Below are positions 24,631-34,112 of a DNA stretch of 40,777 nucleotides, in pieces. The position numbers and the translations under genes are program-made. Below the pieces are notes generated by a model, which saw nothing but the letters and a program-made list of their open reading frames with translations, was not told the origin of the DNA and made no database searches. How positions within the stretch are numbered: the stretch's first letter is position 1; every line of letters starts with the position of its first letter. Source of the stretch: Clostridia bacterium (GTDB lineage Bacteria > Bacillota > Clostridia > TANB77 > CAG-508); contig JAFRDD010000009.1 in the NCBI GenBank assembly GCA_017404025.1, positions 1 through 40,777 of the forward strand. The letters are read 5' to 3'.

Positions 24631-25758
24631 TTAGTCTTTTTGAATTTTTAATTCCATAATTATAGCATTATCAGTGCCATTATAATAATTTTTTCTTTCT
24701 GCTATAGTTTCAAAACCAAACTTTTTATACAAATTAATGGCAGGAATATTATTTTCATTTACTTCAAGAATAATATGATTAATATTTTGAAATTTTATAA
24801 GTTCAATAATGTTTTTTAGAATAAGAGTTCCAATACCTGTATTGCGTGCAGATTTTTTAGTTACAATATTCATAATATCAGCATTATCCACAAGAATTTT
24901 GTAACCGCCAAATCCAACAATTTTATTTAATCCATTTTTGGCAACAATATAATTAGAATTATCACTTTTAAGTTCTTCTTTAAAAATACTTTCTGTCCAA
25001 AAATCATCAAATTCAGAAATTAAAATATCTTTTATACTTTCTAAGTCAGCCAAAGTCATTTGCGAAATATTAATTTGATTTTCCTTTTCTTCCATTTGAC
25101 GCTCGGCTTGAGGCTTTCTTAAATATAGAGGTAAAACATTTGAATTATATATACCAGATTTATATAAATTTAAACCTGCAAGTCCAAGATTATATGTGTC
25201 AATATTATTGTTATTAGCAAATTTTGAGTTTGGTAATGAAGTTTGTATTTTTTCTTTGTATATAATAGAACCATCTCCAACAAAAAATATAGGTTCTGTT
25301 ATATTTTTTAAATCTATTAAAGCATTATCTAAAGTATCTGCTTTGGGATTTATTATACAAGAATAAAATCCATTTTCTAATTTGTATAAAGCATAATAGC
25401 AATTATCATTTTTGCAATCAATAATGCTGCATATAAAACCATTTTCCTTTACATTATAAGCTAATGCCTCTAAAGAGCTAATACCAACGCAGTTTATATT
25501 TAAACTATCTGAAAAAGCTTTTGCAGTTGCAACACCAATTCTAATTCCAGTAAAAGAACCCGGCCCAATATCAGAAACTATTAAATCGATATCTTTTAAT
25601 TCTAAATTAGCTTTATTAAAAATATTATCAATAACAGGCATTAAGCTTTCAGAATGAGTTAAGCCATTATTCAATTCTATTTTTTCTATTAAATTATCAT
25701 TTTCTAAAATACTAACTCCACACATTTTGCTTGAAGTTTCAATTGATAGTATTTTCAT
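24631..25758 (-). CDS. tsaB-rimI: TsaB-RimI fusion protein
   Basis: 375 residues. Residues 1-230 are TsaB, the ASKHA-fold partner of TsaD in t6A37 synthesis (MKILSIETSSKMCGVSIL, SDIGPGSFTGIRIG). Residues 245-375 are a GNAT acetyltransferase of the RimI type (NISQMTLADLESI, RNTGIGTLILKNII, NIPAINLYKKFGFE), which acetylates the N terminus of ribosomal protein S18. This fusion is seen in other clostridia. ATG 25758 is chosen because GGAG is upstream and the TsaB N terminus begins there. The upstream extension runs into a repeat. It is encoded just after tsaE. Confidence 0.93.
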   Translation of the reverse strand: MKILSIETSSKMCGVSILENDNLIEKIELNNGLTHSESLMPVIDNIFNKANLELKDIDLIVSDIGPGSFTGIRIGVATAKAFSDSLNINCVGISSLEALAYNVKENGFICSIIDCKNDNCYYALYKLENGFYSCIINPKADTLDNALIDLKNITEPIFFVGDGSIIYKEKIQTSLPNSKFANNNNIDTYNLGLAGLNLYKSGIYNSNVLPLYLRKPQAERQMEEKENQINISQMTLADLESIKDILISEFDDFWTESIFKEELKSDNSNYIVAKNGLNKIVGFGGYKILVDNADIMNIVTKKSARNTGIGTLILKNIIELIKFQNINHIILEVNENNIPAINLYKKFGFETIAERKNYYNGTDNAIIMELKIQKD

Positions 25759-25794
25759 AAAATATATCATCTCCAATACATAATTGATAAAAAA

Positions 25795-25850
25795 CTGTTT
25801 TTTGTACCTGTCCCCAAAAATCAGCTGTCTCCAAAAATCAAAAAACAGAG
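25795..25850. repeat. GGGACAGGTAC family, degenerate copy at the tsaE 3' end
   Basis: CTGTTTTTTGTACCTGTCCCC (25795-25815) is one full arm of the 13.8-kb palindrome. The opposite side is decayed (CTGTCTCC and AAAAAACAGAGAC). It reaches into the last codons of tsaE, so the element supplied or altered the stop region. Confidence 0.8.
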
Positions 25851-26266
25851 ACTTCAATTAATCTTTTATTTTCATCAATGCTATCTTTTAAAAAGTTAAT
25901 TTGTATATATTCTTTTGGAAGAGCATCTTTAATTATTTCGCCCCATTCAATAATACAAATTCCTTTTTCAAAATATTCTTCTCCTCCAATAGCATAAAAT
26001 TCATCCACATCTTCTAATCTATATACATCAAAATGAAATATAGAAATATCATTATTTTTATATTCATTAACTATTGTAAATGTGGGACTAGAGATTTCTG
26101 AATCTAATCCAAAATAACTTAAAATGCCTTCAGTAAACTTTGTTTTTCCAGCACCTAAATCTCCAGATAAAACAATAACATCGCCAACTTTTAAAGTTCT
26201 TGCAAAGTCTTTTGCAAAAGTTAATGTTTCATATTCAGAATTAGACGTATAAGTATAAGCCTTCAT
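25838..26266 (-). CDS. tsaE: tRNA t6A synthesis ATPase TsaE
   Basis: 142 residues. The P-loop is GDLGAGKT (residues 35-42), followed by SSPTFTIVNEY and IFHFDVYRL, all TsaE hallmarks. TsaE hydrolyses ATP to reset the TsaBD complex in threonylcarbamoyl transfer to A37. AGAGGAAT lies before ATG 26266. It is divergent from mreB and precedes tsaB-rimI, from which it is separated by repeat relics. Confidence 0.95.
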   Translation of the reverse strand: MKAYTYTSNSEYETLTFAKDFARTLKVGDVIVLSGDLGAGKTKFTEGILSYFGLDSEISSPTFTIVNEYKNNDISIFHFDVYRLEDVDEFYAIGGEEYFEKGICIIEWGEIIKDALPKEYIQINFLKDSIDENKRLIEVSVF

Positions 26267-26335
26267 ATAATTCCTCTTTCTAAATTAATATAAATCAATT
26301 ATAATACAATTAATATAAAAATTCAATAAAAACTC

Positions 26336-26364
26336 TTGCCAATATATAAAAAGTGTAATATAAT
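26336..26364 (+). promoter_or_regulatory. Sigma-A promoter of mreB
   Basis: TTGCCA (26336-26341), a 17-base spacer and TATAAT (26359-26364). The start codon is about 100 bases further on. Confidence 0.65.
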
Positions 26365-26464
26365 CGTAACGAAATTGAAATAAAAATGTAACAAACTTTT
26401 AATATAAATTAATGTCAAAAATATAAGTATAAGTAAAAAATCTTATAGAAGGGAAGGTTTGCAA

Positions 26465-27475
26465 ATGTTTAAATTAGGCTTTGGGCAGGATGTAGGAATA
26501 GATTTAGGAACTGCAACAGTAATTGTATATGTAAAAGGTAGAGGTATCGTTTTAAGGGAACCATCTGTTGTTGCGGTTGATAAAAATACAGGAGATGTTT
26601 TAGCTGTTGGTCAAGAAGCAAGAAGAATGCTTGGTAGAACACCTGGAAACATTATAGCAACTAGACCTTTAAGAGAAGGTGTTATATCAGATTATACAGT
26701 AACAGAAAAAATGTTAAAATATTTTATAAATAAAGTATGTGGAAAATTTGTATTCGCTCCAAGAATAATGATTTGTATACCATCACAAGTAACTGAAGTA
26801 GAGAAAAAAGCTGTTATAGATGCTGCAACACAAGCAGGAGCAAGAAAAGTATATTTAATAGAAGAACCAATTGCTGCTGCAATTGGTGCAGGAATTGATA
26901 TTGCAAAACCATGTGGAAATATGGTTGTAGATATAGGCGGTGGAACTACAGATATTGCTGTAATATCATTAGGAGGATCTGTTGTAAGTACATCTTTAAA
27001 AGTTGCTGGAGATAAATTTGATGAATATATAATAAAATATATAAAGAAAAAACATAATATGGCAATAGGAGAAAGAACAGCAGAAGACTTAAAAGTAAGT
27101 GTTGGATGCGTATACCCTAAAATACAAGATTCTGAAATGGATATAAGAGGAAGAGATTTAGTAACAGGATTACCAAAAACAGTAACAATTCATTCTAGTG
27201 AAATGTTAGAAGCATTAATTGAACCTGCTATGATGATAGTAGATGCAGTACATGGAGTATTAGAAAAAACTCCACCAGAACTTGCGGCAGATATAAGTGA
27301 TAAAGGAATATATATGACAGGTGGAGGATGCTTAGTAGATGGATTAGATAAGCTTTTACAAGAAAAAACAGGAATAAATGTAATGATTGCGCAAGATACT
27401 GTATCATGTGTTGCGTTAGGAACAGGAAAAGCTTTAGACAATTTAGATGCATTAGAAAACAAAGGTAAAAAATAA
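26465..27475 (+). CDS. mreB: Rod-shape determining protein, MreB/Mbl family
   Basis: 336 residues of the bacterial actin family that guides lateral wall synthesis. It has DVGIDLGTATVIVYV (phosphate 1), MVVDIGGGTTDIAVISLGG (phosphate 2) and GIYMTGGGCLVDGLDKLL (adenosine site). ATG 26465 follows GGGAAGG with 7-base spacing. An in-frame TTG 6 bases earlier is unlikely. mreC and mreD do not follow, so it may be an Mbl/MreBH-type paralogue. The family cannot be split reliably by eye. Confidence 0.93.
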   Translation: MFKLGFGQDVGIDLGTATVIVYVKGRGIVLREPSVVAVDKNTGDVLAVGQEARRMLGRTPGNIIATRPLREGVISDYTVTEKMLKYFINKVCGKFVFAPRIMICIPSQVTEVEKKAVIDAATQAGARKVYLIEEPIAAAIGAGIDIAKPCGNMVVDIGGGTTDIAVISLGGSVVSTSLKVAGDKFDEYIIKYIKKKHNMAIGERTAEDLKVSVGCVYPKIQDSEMDIRGRDLVTGLPKTVTIHSSEMLEALIEPAMMIVDAVHGVLEKTPPELAADISDKGIYMTGGGCLVDGLDKLLQEKTGINVMIAQDTVSCVALGTGKALDNLDALENKGKK

Positions 27476-27485
27476 GGAGAAGTAA

Positions 27486-28790
27486 ATGAAAAAAGTAGCA
27501 TTTATAACTTTAGGTTGTAAAGTAAATCAGTACGAATCAAATGCAATGGCAGAGCTTTTTATAAAAAAAGGCTATGAAGTAATTGAACCAACAAAAAAAG
27601 CTGATATCTATGTTATAAATACTTGTACAGTTACAAATATGTCTGATAGAAAGTCAAGACAAGCTTTAAGAAAAGTAAAAGAAGAAAATCCACATGCGAT
27701 AATAATAGCATGTGGATGTTATGTGCAGGTAGCTAAAAAAGAATTAGAACAAATTAAAGAAATAGACTTAGTTTTAGGAAATAATGAGAAGAAGAAGATT
27801 GTAGAATATACAGAAGAATTGATAAAAGAAGGGAAAAGGCTACAAGTCGATATAGAAGACGTTTTATATGGTAATAAGGGATTTATAGACTTTGGAGATA
27901 TTACATATACTGAGAAAACACGAGCTGTAATAAAAGTACAAGATGGATGTGATAGATTTTGTACATATTGCATTATTCCATATGCGAGAGGAAGAGTCAG
28001 AAGTAGAAAACCAGAAAATGTAATATCAGAAATAGAAAAAATAGCACAAAAAGGAATTAAAGAAGTAGTAATTACTGGAATTCATATAGCTTCTTATGGA
28101 AAAGATTTTAAAGAGAATTATAAATTAATAGATTTATTAGAAGACATAAATAAAATTGAAGGAATACAAAGAATAAGATTAGGTTCAATAGAACCATTAT
28201 TAATAACAGAAGAATTTGTTCAAAGATTAAAAAAATTGGAAAAAATATGTCACCATTTTCATTTATCTCTTCAAAGTGGATGTGATAATACTTTAAAAAG
28301 AATGAATAGAAGGTATACAACAGAAGAGTTTAGAAATATAGTAAAAATATTAAGAAATAATTATAATGATGTTATATTAACAACAGACATTATAGTGGGA
28401 TTTCCAGGAGAAACCGAAGAAGAATTTAAAATTACATATAATTTTTTAAAAGAAATAAATTTTTATAAAATGCATGTATTCAAATATTCTCCAAGAAAAG
28501 GCACTAAGGCAGCAGCAATGAAAAATCAAATAGATGGAAATGTAAAAGAAGAAAGAAGTAATATATTATTACAATTATCAGATGAAAATGAAATGAATTA
28601 TAATAAAAAATATATAGGAAAAGAAATAGAAGTATTATTTGAAGAAGAAAAAAATGGATATTACCAAGGACATACTGCAAATTATATTTTGGTTAAATGT
28701 AAATCTCAAGAAAATATTAATGAAAAAGTTTGTAAAGTAACAGGAAAAATAGCAGAAAATGATTGTATAATAGCTGTTTTAGGAGGGTAA
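27486..28790 (+). CDS. mtaB: t6A37 methylthiotransferase MtaB
   Basis: 434 residues. It converts t6A37 to ms2t6A by radical SAM chemistry with two 4Fe-4S clusters. The N-terminal UPF0004 domain starts KVAFITLGCKVNQYESNAM (Cys11, with two further cluster cysteines in NTCTVTN and ACGCYVQV). The radical SAM motif is CDRFCTYC, and a C-terminal TRAM-like domain is present. The GCKVNQYES N terminus separates it from MiaB. radA starts 2 bases after its stop. Confidence 0.95.
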   Translation: MKKVAFITLGCKVNQYESNAMAELFIKKGYEVIEPTKKADIYVINTCTVTNMSDRKSRQALRKVKEENPHAIIIACGCYVQVAKKELEQIKEIDLVLGNNEKKKIVEYTEELIKEGKRLQVDIEDVLYGNKGFIDFGDITYTEKTRAVIKVQDGCDRFCTYCIIPYARGRVRSRKPENVISEIEKIAQKGIKEVVITGIHIASYGKDFKENYKLIDLLEDINKIEGIQRIRLGSIEPLLITEEFVQRLKKLEKICHHFHLSLQSGCDNTLKRMNRRYTTEEFRNIVKILRNNYNDVILTTDIIVGFPGETEEEFKITYNFLKEINFYKMHVFKYSPRKGTKAAAMKNQIDGNVKEERSNILLQLSDENEMNYNKKYIGKEIEVLFEEEKNGYYQGHTANYILVKCKSQENINEKVCKVTGKIAENDCIIAVLGG

Positions 28791-28792
28791 AT

Positions 28793-30157
28793 ATGGCAAA
28801 AAGCACAACTGTATTTGTTTGCAATGAATGTGGATATGAATCTAGTAAGTGGCTTGGAAAATGTCCAGCTTGCAATAGTTGGAATACTTTTTTTGAACAA
28901 AAAGTAGTAGAAACTAAAAATTCAAAATTAAAGCAAGAAGCGACAAAAAGTAATGTGCCACAAAAATTAAATTCATATGAAGCAAAAGAAACAATAAGAA
29001 ATTCAACTGGTTTTTCTGAATTAGATAGAGTTTTAGGAGGAGGGCTAGTAAAAGGTTCTTTAGTTTTGCTAGGTGGAGAACCAGGAATAGGAAAATCAAC
29101 TTTAATTTTGCAAATATGTAATAAAGTAAAAGGAGAAGGAAAAGTACTATATGTTTCTGGTGAAGAGTCAGCTGAACAAATAAAACTAAGAGCAGACAGA
29201 TTAAATATTAACAATGAGGATATAATGTTTTTAGGAGAAACTGATATTGATATTGTAAATAATGCAATAATTGAATTAAATCCAAAATTAGTTATAATAG
29301 ATTCAATTCAAACAATGTATTCAGAAGAAATAACAGCTGCAGCAGGAAGTGTAAGTCAAGTAAGAGAAATTACATCACAAATAATGAGAGTTTGCAAATC
29401 AAGAGCTATTACTACTATAATAATTGGACATGTTACAAAAGATGGAACAATAGCAGGACCAAGAGTATTAGAACATATGGTAGATACAGTTTTATATTTA
29501 GAAGGAGAAAGATATTTTTCTTATAGAATATTAAGAGGTGTAAAGAATAGATTTGGTTCAACTAACGAAATTGGTATGTTTGAAATGAAAAATGAAGGAA
29601 TGTGTGAAATAACAAATCCAGCTGATATATTAATTTCTGAACGAGAAGAAAATTCTCCAGGTTCATGTATAATTGCATGTATGGAAGGAACAAGACCTAT
29701 GTTGTTAGAAATCCAAAGTTTAACAGCTAAAACCGTTTTTGGAATTCCAAAAAGAACGGCAAATGGAGTTGACTATAATAGAATTGCATTATTAATTGCT
29801 GTATTAGAAAAAAAATCAGGAATAATGCTTGGAAGTGAAGATGTGTATGTTAATGTAGTTGGTGGAATAAAAATAAATGAACCATCTATAGACTTAGGAA
29901 TAATTGCTTCAACTGTTTCAAGTTTTAAAAATATACCAATTCCAAGAAATATGGTAATAATGGGAGAAGTCGGACTTACAGGAGAAGTTAGAAAAATTAA
30001 TTTAGTAGAAAAAAGGCTTAAGGAAGCGGAAAAATTAGGTTTTAAAACATGCATAATTCCAGAAAGTAATAAAAAAGGCTTGAAAGAAAATTATAAATTA
30101 GATATAATAGGCGTTAGCAATGTTAATGAAGCAATGAAAAAAATTGGTTTAAAATAA
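28793..30157 (+). CDS. radA: DNA repair protein RadA/Sms
   Basis: 454 residues from ATG 28793, whose AGGAGGG lies in the end of mtaB. It helps process recombination intermediates by branch migration. It has a zinc finger with Cys10, Cys13, Cys24 and Cys27, the Walker A GGEPGIGKST, the RadA-specific KNRFG motif (in RGVKNRFGSTNEIG) and a Lon-like C-terminal domain. It lies upstream of disA as in Bacillus. Confidence 0.96.
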   Translation: MAKSTTVFVCNECGYESSKWLGKCPACNSWNTFFEQKVVETKNSKLKQEATKSNVPQKLNSYEAKETIRNSTGFSELDRVLGGGLVKGSLVLLGGEPGIGKSTLILQICNKVKGEGKVLYVSGEESAEQIKLRADRLNINNEDIMFLGETDIDIVNNAIIELNPKLVIIDSIQTMYSEEITAAAGSVSQVREITSQIMRVCKSRAITTIIIGHVTKDGTIAGPRVLEHMVDTVLYLEGERYFSYRILRGVKNRFGSTNEIGMFEMKNEGMCEITNPADILISEREENSPGSCIIACMEGTRPMLLEIQSLTAKTVFGIPKRTANGVDYNRIALLIAVLEKKSGIMLGSEDVYVNVVGGIKINEPSIDLGIIASTVSSFKNIPIPRNMVIMGEVGLTGEVRKINLVEKRLKEAEKLGFKTCIIPESNKKGLKENYKLDIIGVSNVNEAMKKIGLK

Positions 30158-30183
30158 TCTTATATTGAAAGAGGGGCATTTTA

Positions 30184-31266
30184 TTGAGAAAAGGCAAAGA
30201 AAATACAATAACAGAAATTTTAAGATTAATAGCTCCAGGAACACCAATTAGAGATGGACTAGAAAATATATTAAGAGCAAAAACAGGTGCATTATTACTA
30301 ATTACAGATAATAATGAAACAGTAAAAGAAATTGTAGATGGAGGATTTTTTATAAATGAAGAATACTCATCAGCAAAACTTTATGAACTTGCAAAAATGG
30401 ATGGAGCAATAGTATTAAATGGAGATTTAAAAAAGATATTATATGCTAATACACAATTAATACCATCAAGTTCAATTTCTACATTGGAAACAGGAACAAG
30501 GCATAGAACAGCAGAAAGAACAGCAAAGCAAACAGGAGAACTTGTAATAAGCATTTCACAAAGAAGAAATATTATAACAGTATTTAAAGGAAATGAAAGA
30601 TATGTATTAGAAAATACAGAAACAGTTTTAAATAAAGCAAATCAAGCTATTCAAACTCTTGAAAAATATAAAAAAGTATTTGATACTAAACTAGACATAT
30701 TGAATGAATATGAATTTAATGATATAGTTACATTAGAAAATGTTATAATTGCAATTCAACGAGCAGAAATGGTTATGAAAATAGCAGAAGAAATTCAGGG
30801 TAAAATAGATGAACTTGGTAGTGACGGAAGACTTGTAAGGATGCAGTTAGAAGAATTAGTAGGAGACCTAGAAAAAGAAGAACTATTAATAGTAAAAGAT
30901 TATATGGTTACATCAAAAAAACGAAGAAATGCTGAAAAAGTATTAGAAGAAATCGCTGCATTAGAATATGAGGAATTAAATAAGAAAACAACAATTGCAA
31001 AATTGCTAGGTTATGACAGTTTTGATAATTATGAAGAAGTTGCAGTATTCACAAGAGGCTATAGAATAATAAGTAAAATACCACGAATGCCAAATAACAT
31101 TGTAGAAAATTTAGTAGAAACATTTAAATCATTCCAACACATATTAGCTGCTGATATACAAAATTTAGATGATGTTGAAGGAATTGGAGAAATTAGAGCA
31201 AAAGCAATAAAACAAGCATTAAAACGAATGCAAGAACAATTTGTTTTTGATAATATTTTAATATAG
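30184..31266 (+). CDS. disA: DNA-scanning diadenylate cyclase DisA
   Basis: 360 residues, octameric c-di-AMP synthase that monitors DNA before sporulation. DAC-domain motifs DGA (73-75) and RHR (106-108) are intact. A helical linker and a C-terminal HhH DNA-binding domain (VEGIGEIRAKAIKQALKRM) follow. The start is TTG 30184 with GAGGGG upstream. The natural N terminus (RKGKENTITEILRLIAPGTP) supports it. The radA-disA pair is conserved in sporulating Firmicutes. Confidence 0.96.
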   Translation: MRKGKENTITEILRLIAPGTPIRDGLENILRAKTGALLLITDNNETVKEIVDGGFFINEEYSSAKLYELAKMDGAIVLNGDLKKILYANTQLIPSSSISTLETGTRHRTAERTAKQTGELVISISQRRNIITVFKGNERYVLENTETVLNKANQAIQTLEKYKKVFDTKLDILNEYEFNDIVTLENVIIAIQRAEMVMKIAEEIQGKIDELGSDGRLVRMQLEELVGDLEKEELLIVKDYMVTSKKRRNAEKVLEEIAALEYEELNKKTTIAKLLGYDSFDNYEEVAVFTRGYRIISKIPRMPNNIVENLVETFKSFQHILAADIQNLDDVEGIGEIRAKAIKQALKRMQEQFVFDNILI

Positions 31267-31282
31267 GAAAGAGGGAAAACTT

Positions 31283-32074
31283 ATGAAAAATTTTAGTAAA
31301 ATAGTATGGGGACTAGCATTAATAGTATTAATAGTGTTAATATCAATGATAGGATATGGATATTATAAAAACGCAACGATGGAAGTAAAAAGACCAATAG
31401 CAACAATGGAAGTAGAAGGTTTTGGAACAGTTAAAATGGAATTATATCCAGAATATGCCAAAGAAACAGTTGCAAACTTTGTTACTTTATCAAATAGAGG
31501 ATTTTATGATGGAAAAACATTTCATAGAATAGTAAAAGATTTTATGATACAAGGTGGAGATAAAAAAGGAGATGGAACAGGTTCAGCTAGCATTTCTGAT
31601 TTAAGAGACTTAAAAGAAGGGGAAACAGACAGAGACTATACAATAAAAGGTGAATTTAAAGCAAATAAAGTAGAAAATAAACTAAAATTTGAAGAAGGAA
31701 TTTTAGCTATGGCAAGATCTGACTATAGTCAATATGCACCTTCATTAAAAGAAGAGTCTTATAATTCTGGAAGTTCACAATTTTTTATTATGACTAAAGA
31801 AAATTCATCATTGAATGGAAATTATACTGCATTTGGTAAAGTTATTGAAGGATTAGATGTTGTACATAAAATAGAAGAAGTAGAAGTAAAATCAAAAACA
31901 GATGAAAATGGAGAAAATAAAAGTTCTGCTAGCGAAGTTAGTACTCCTGTTAATCCTCCTGTTATAAAATCAATAAGAGTTGAAACAGAAGGTATAGATT
32001 ATGGATTACCAAAAACGCTAGAACCTTTTGATTACAATTCATGGATGAATAAACAATATGGTATAGGTTCATAA
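31283..32074 (+). CDS. Membrane-anchored cyclophilin-type peptidyl-prolyl isomerase
   Basis: 263 residues. An N-terminal membrane segment (residues 8-28) has no lipobox cysteine, so it is a signal anchor or cleaved signal. A cyclophilin domain (about 40-235) follows, with NFVTLSNRGFYDGKTFHRIVKDFMIQGGD and SSQFFIMTKENSSLNGNYTAFGKVIEG. A roughly 20-residue polar insert precedes the last strand. It probably assists folding of exported proteins. It is 16 bases after disA. Confidence 0.92.
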   Translation: MKNFSKIVWGLALIVLIVLISMIGYGYYKNATMEVKRPIATMEVEGFGTVKMELYPEYAKETVANFVTLSNRGFYDGKTFHRIVKDFMIQGGDKKGDGTGSASISDLRDLKEGETDRDYTIKGEFKANKVENKLKFEEGILAMARSDYSQYAPSLKEESYNSGSSQFFIMTKENSSLNGNYTAFGKVIEGLDVVHKIEEVEVKSKTDENGENKSSASEVSTPVNPPVIKSIRVETEGIDYGLPKTLEPFDYNSWMNKQYGIGS

Positions 32075-32100
32075 TTTTAAAAAAAAATATTAAAAATCAG

Positions 32101-32130
32101 TTGACAAATGGGGTGCAGATGAGTTAAAAT
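32101..32130 (+). promoter_or_regulatory. Promoter of the tRNA genes
   Basis: TTGACA (32101-32106), an 18-base spacer and TAAAAT (32125-32130), 22 bases before tRNA-His. Confidence 0.6.
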
Positions 32131-32151
32131 AATATATGTGCATCTAACAAT

Positions 32152-32229
32152 GGTGGATGTAGCGTAGTTGGTTAACGCGCCAGTTTGTGGCACTGGAGAC
32201 CGTGGGTTCGAGTCCCATCTTCCACCCCA
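32152..32229 (+). tRNA. tRNA-His (GTG)
   Basis: Cloverleaf with the extra 5' G (32152) opposite C73 that marks tRNA-His, anticodon GTG in CAGTTTGTGGCACTG, T-loop GTTCGAGTC and an encoded CCA end. The acceptor stem has one apparent T-T mismatch (sixth pair). Confidence 0.95.
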
Positions 32230-32246
32230 TTTAAATTACTATATAT

Positions 32247-32285
32247 TGGGCTGTAGCCAAGCGGTAAGGCACCAGACTTTGACTC
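32247..32285 (+). pseudogene. 5' half of a second tRNA-Gln gene, truncated
   Basis: 39 bases that match the intact tRNA-Gln at 32430 at all but two positions, from the acceptor 5' strand through D-arm and anticodon TTG. The match stops inside the 3' side of the anticodon stem. The anticodon-stem 5' side here is CCAGA, so the original 3' side was probably TCTGG, of which only TCT remains. No 3' half follows. The next 144 bases are unrelated and hold no gene. Confidence 0.85.
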
Positions 32286-32429
32286 TTAAATGTTTTTGCT
32301 TATTATAAAACCTGCAAGGCTTTACATATAGAGAGTTTGAAGAATTTGATGTTTTGTAAAAAAGCACGAGTTCAAACCAAAGTTCAAACAAACTCTTAAA
32401 AATCAATTTTTAATTTAATATTTATACAT

Positions 32430-32504
32430 TGGGCTGTAGCCAAGCGGTAAGGCACATGACTTTGACTCATGCATGCGCTAGTTCGAATCTAGCCAGCCCA
32501 GCCA
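32430..32504 (+). tRNA. tRNA-Gln (TTG)
   Basis: Complete cloverleaf: 7-bp acceptor TGGGCTG/CAGCCCA, anticodon stem CATGA/TCATG around CTTTGAC (anticodon TTG), T-arm CTAGTTCGAATCTAG and an encoded GCCA end. An integrase gene reading toward it begins 68 bases downstream, so its 3' end is the likely attachment site. Confidence 0.96.
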
Positions 32505-32572
32505 ATTATAAAAGATTATCTTATTTTTCCTTAATTTGCGATTTAGTGGTTAAATATGATAATTTTTTTATT

Positions 32573-33749
32573 TTAAGCAACAACTAATGCATTTGCTAAA
32601 GCATCAGCTGAAATATTTTTTGTATTACTATCTAAATGTGCATATAGATTAGCAGTGGTAGAATAAGTGGAATGACCAAGCCACTCTTGAATTGCTTTCA
32701 TTGGAATACCTCTTGCTAATAATAGGCTTGCACAAGAATGTCTTAAATCATGAAAACGAATATGCCTTAAATTATTATTATTAAGCAATAGGGCAAAGTG
32801 GTCAGTAATATATTCAGGTCTATAAATCTTTCCAATATCATTAACACAAATGTAATCTTTAAAATCCAAAATATAACTATCTCCACATATCTTCTTATTA
32901 TTTTCAAGTTTCTTTTTGTGAGCCAATAATTCTTCTTTAATTTCTTTTATTAAAGGTAGGGAACGATAGCTTGATTTATTTTTAGTTTTATCTTTAAGTA
33001 GTATTGTTCTTTTGTCATCTACAATTGTTTCAATTACTTTATGTTTTATTGTTATAGTGTTATTTACAAAATCAAATGCAGACCATTTCAAACCTAAAAC
33101 TTCACTTCTTCTTAATCCATAGAAACTTGCAATTAAAATTACAAGATGTAGTGGATCATTTTTAGAAACTTCAAATAATACTTTTAATTCATCTAATGTA
33201 TATCTATCTCCAATGAATTGTTCCTTTTTAGGTCTTTCAATTTTATCTGCGGGATTAGTAGGAATAATATCCAGTTTTACAGCAGTTTGCAATGCTTTTC
33301 TAATGTTTGCATGATAGTGTAAAACTGTGTTACTTTTTAACCCCTTTTTATATAGTGAATCGTAAAAATTTTGTATATGAACAGCCTTTAAATCTTTTAG
33401 TTTAATTTTCTTGCCATCAAAAAAATCAAAAACCTTTGTAACAACTGTTTTATAAGAATCGTAAGTGTTTTCTTCTATTTGATTTTTATAAGATTCCAGC
33501 CATTCTTTAAGATAAATTTCAAAATATTTTTCCGACTCATTTTCTTCAAAAGAATTTTCATTTGGTAGATATTGTTTATAATTTTGCTTTATTTCATCTA
33601 ATTTTTGATTTGCTAATCTTTTGTTATTTCCGTTTTCCTGGTATTCCTGTTGGAACCCACTTTTGTTTTCGTTTATTATTATTATCTTTATAATTTAAGA
33701 TAACATAGTATAAACCTTTTTGAATAAATAGGCTTGCTGTTATGTTCAT
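32573..33749 (-). pseudogene. int: Tyrosine integrase with one frameshift
   Basis: The N-terminal 41 codons start at ATG 33749 (AAAGGAG upstream) with an Arm-DNA-binding type start (MNITASLFIQKGLYYVIL, QKWVPTGIPGK) and end at a stop at 33624. The rest, in another frame, is open from 33694 down to 32573 and holds the core-binding domain and the catalytic domain with Arg (YGLRRSEVLGLKW), HDLRHSCASLL, GHSTYSTT and Tyr (ANLYAHLD). The two frames overlap at an A-run near 33630-33640. One base change in length would give a normal protein of about 392 residues. It may be a decayed gene, a sequencing slip or, less likely, programmed frameshifting. Confidence 0.85.
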
Positions 33750-33845
33750 TTTTCTCCTTTCTTTTCATAACCCATAAATTTAACCTACTTTCTTATTGAT
33801 ATTGGTAATATAATAACATGAAAGTAAATTAAAATCTAGTCTAAA

Positions 33846-34052
33846 TTAGTTTGTATTTGTTAAATATGCTATAACATTTCTTTTTGGTATTTTATATTCT
33901 CTGCCAACTTTTATAGCTTTAATAGTATTATTTTTAACTAATCTATAAGCAAGAGTAATGCCAATACCTAGCATTTTTGTTAATTGTTTGATGTTTACTA
34001 AATCTGGATAAGTAGTAAACATTATTTCATAATTTTCTTTAACATTTCCCAT
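33846..34052 (-). CDS. Excisionase-like HTH protein
   Basis: 68 residues, MerR/HTH_17-type helix-turn-helix (LVNIKQLTKMLGIGITLAYRLVKNNTIKAIKVGREYKIPKRNVIAYL shape). It is typical of the small excisionase beside integrases in integrative elements. AAAGGAG lies 8 bases before ATG 34052. It is encoded just upstream of, and in the same direction as, the integrase. Confidence 0.8.
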   Translation of the reverse strand: MGNVKENYEIMFTTYPDLVNIKQLTKMLGIGITLAYRLVKNNTIKAIKVGREYKIPKRNVIAYLTNTN

Positions 34053-34112
34053 AGCGTAGTTCTCCTTTCTTTAAAATTTCAATAAAAAAAAGACTTATTA
34101 TAAAATAAGCCA

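Noticed and set aside
32247..32504. tRNA-Gln interrupted by an intron
   Set aside because: The sequence after the gap restarts at the tRNA 5' end rather than at the anticodon 3' side, so the second copy is a complete gene and not a 3' exon.
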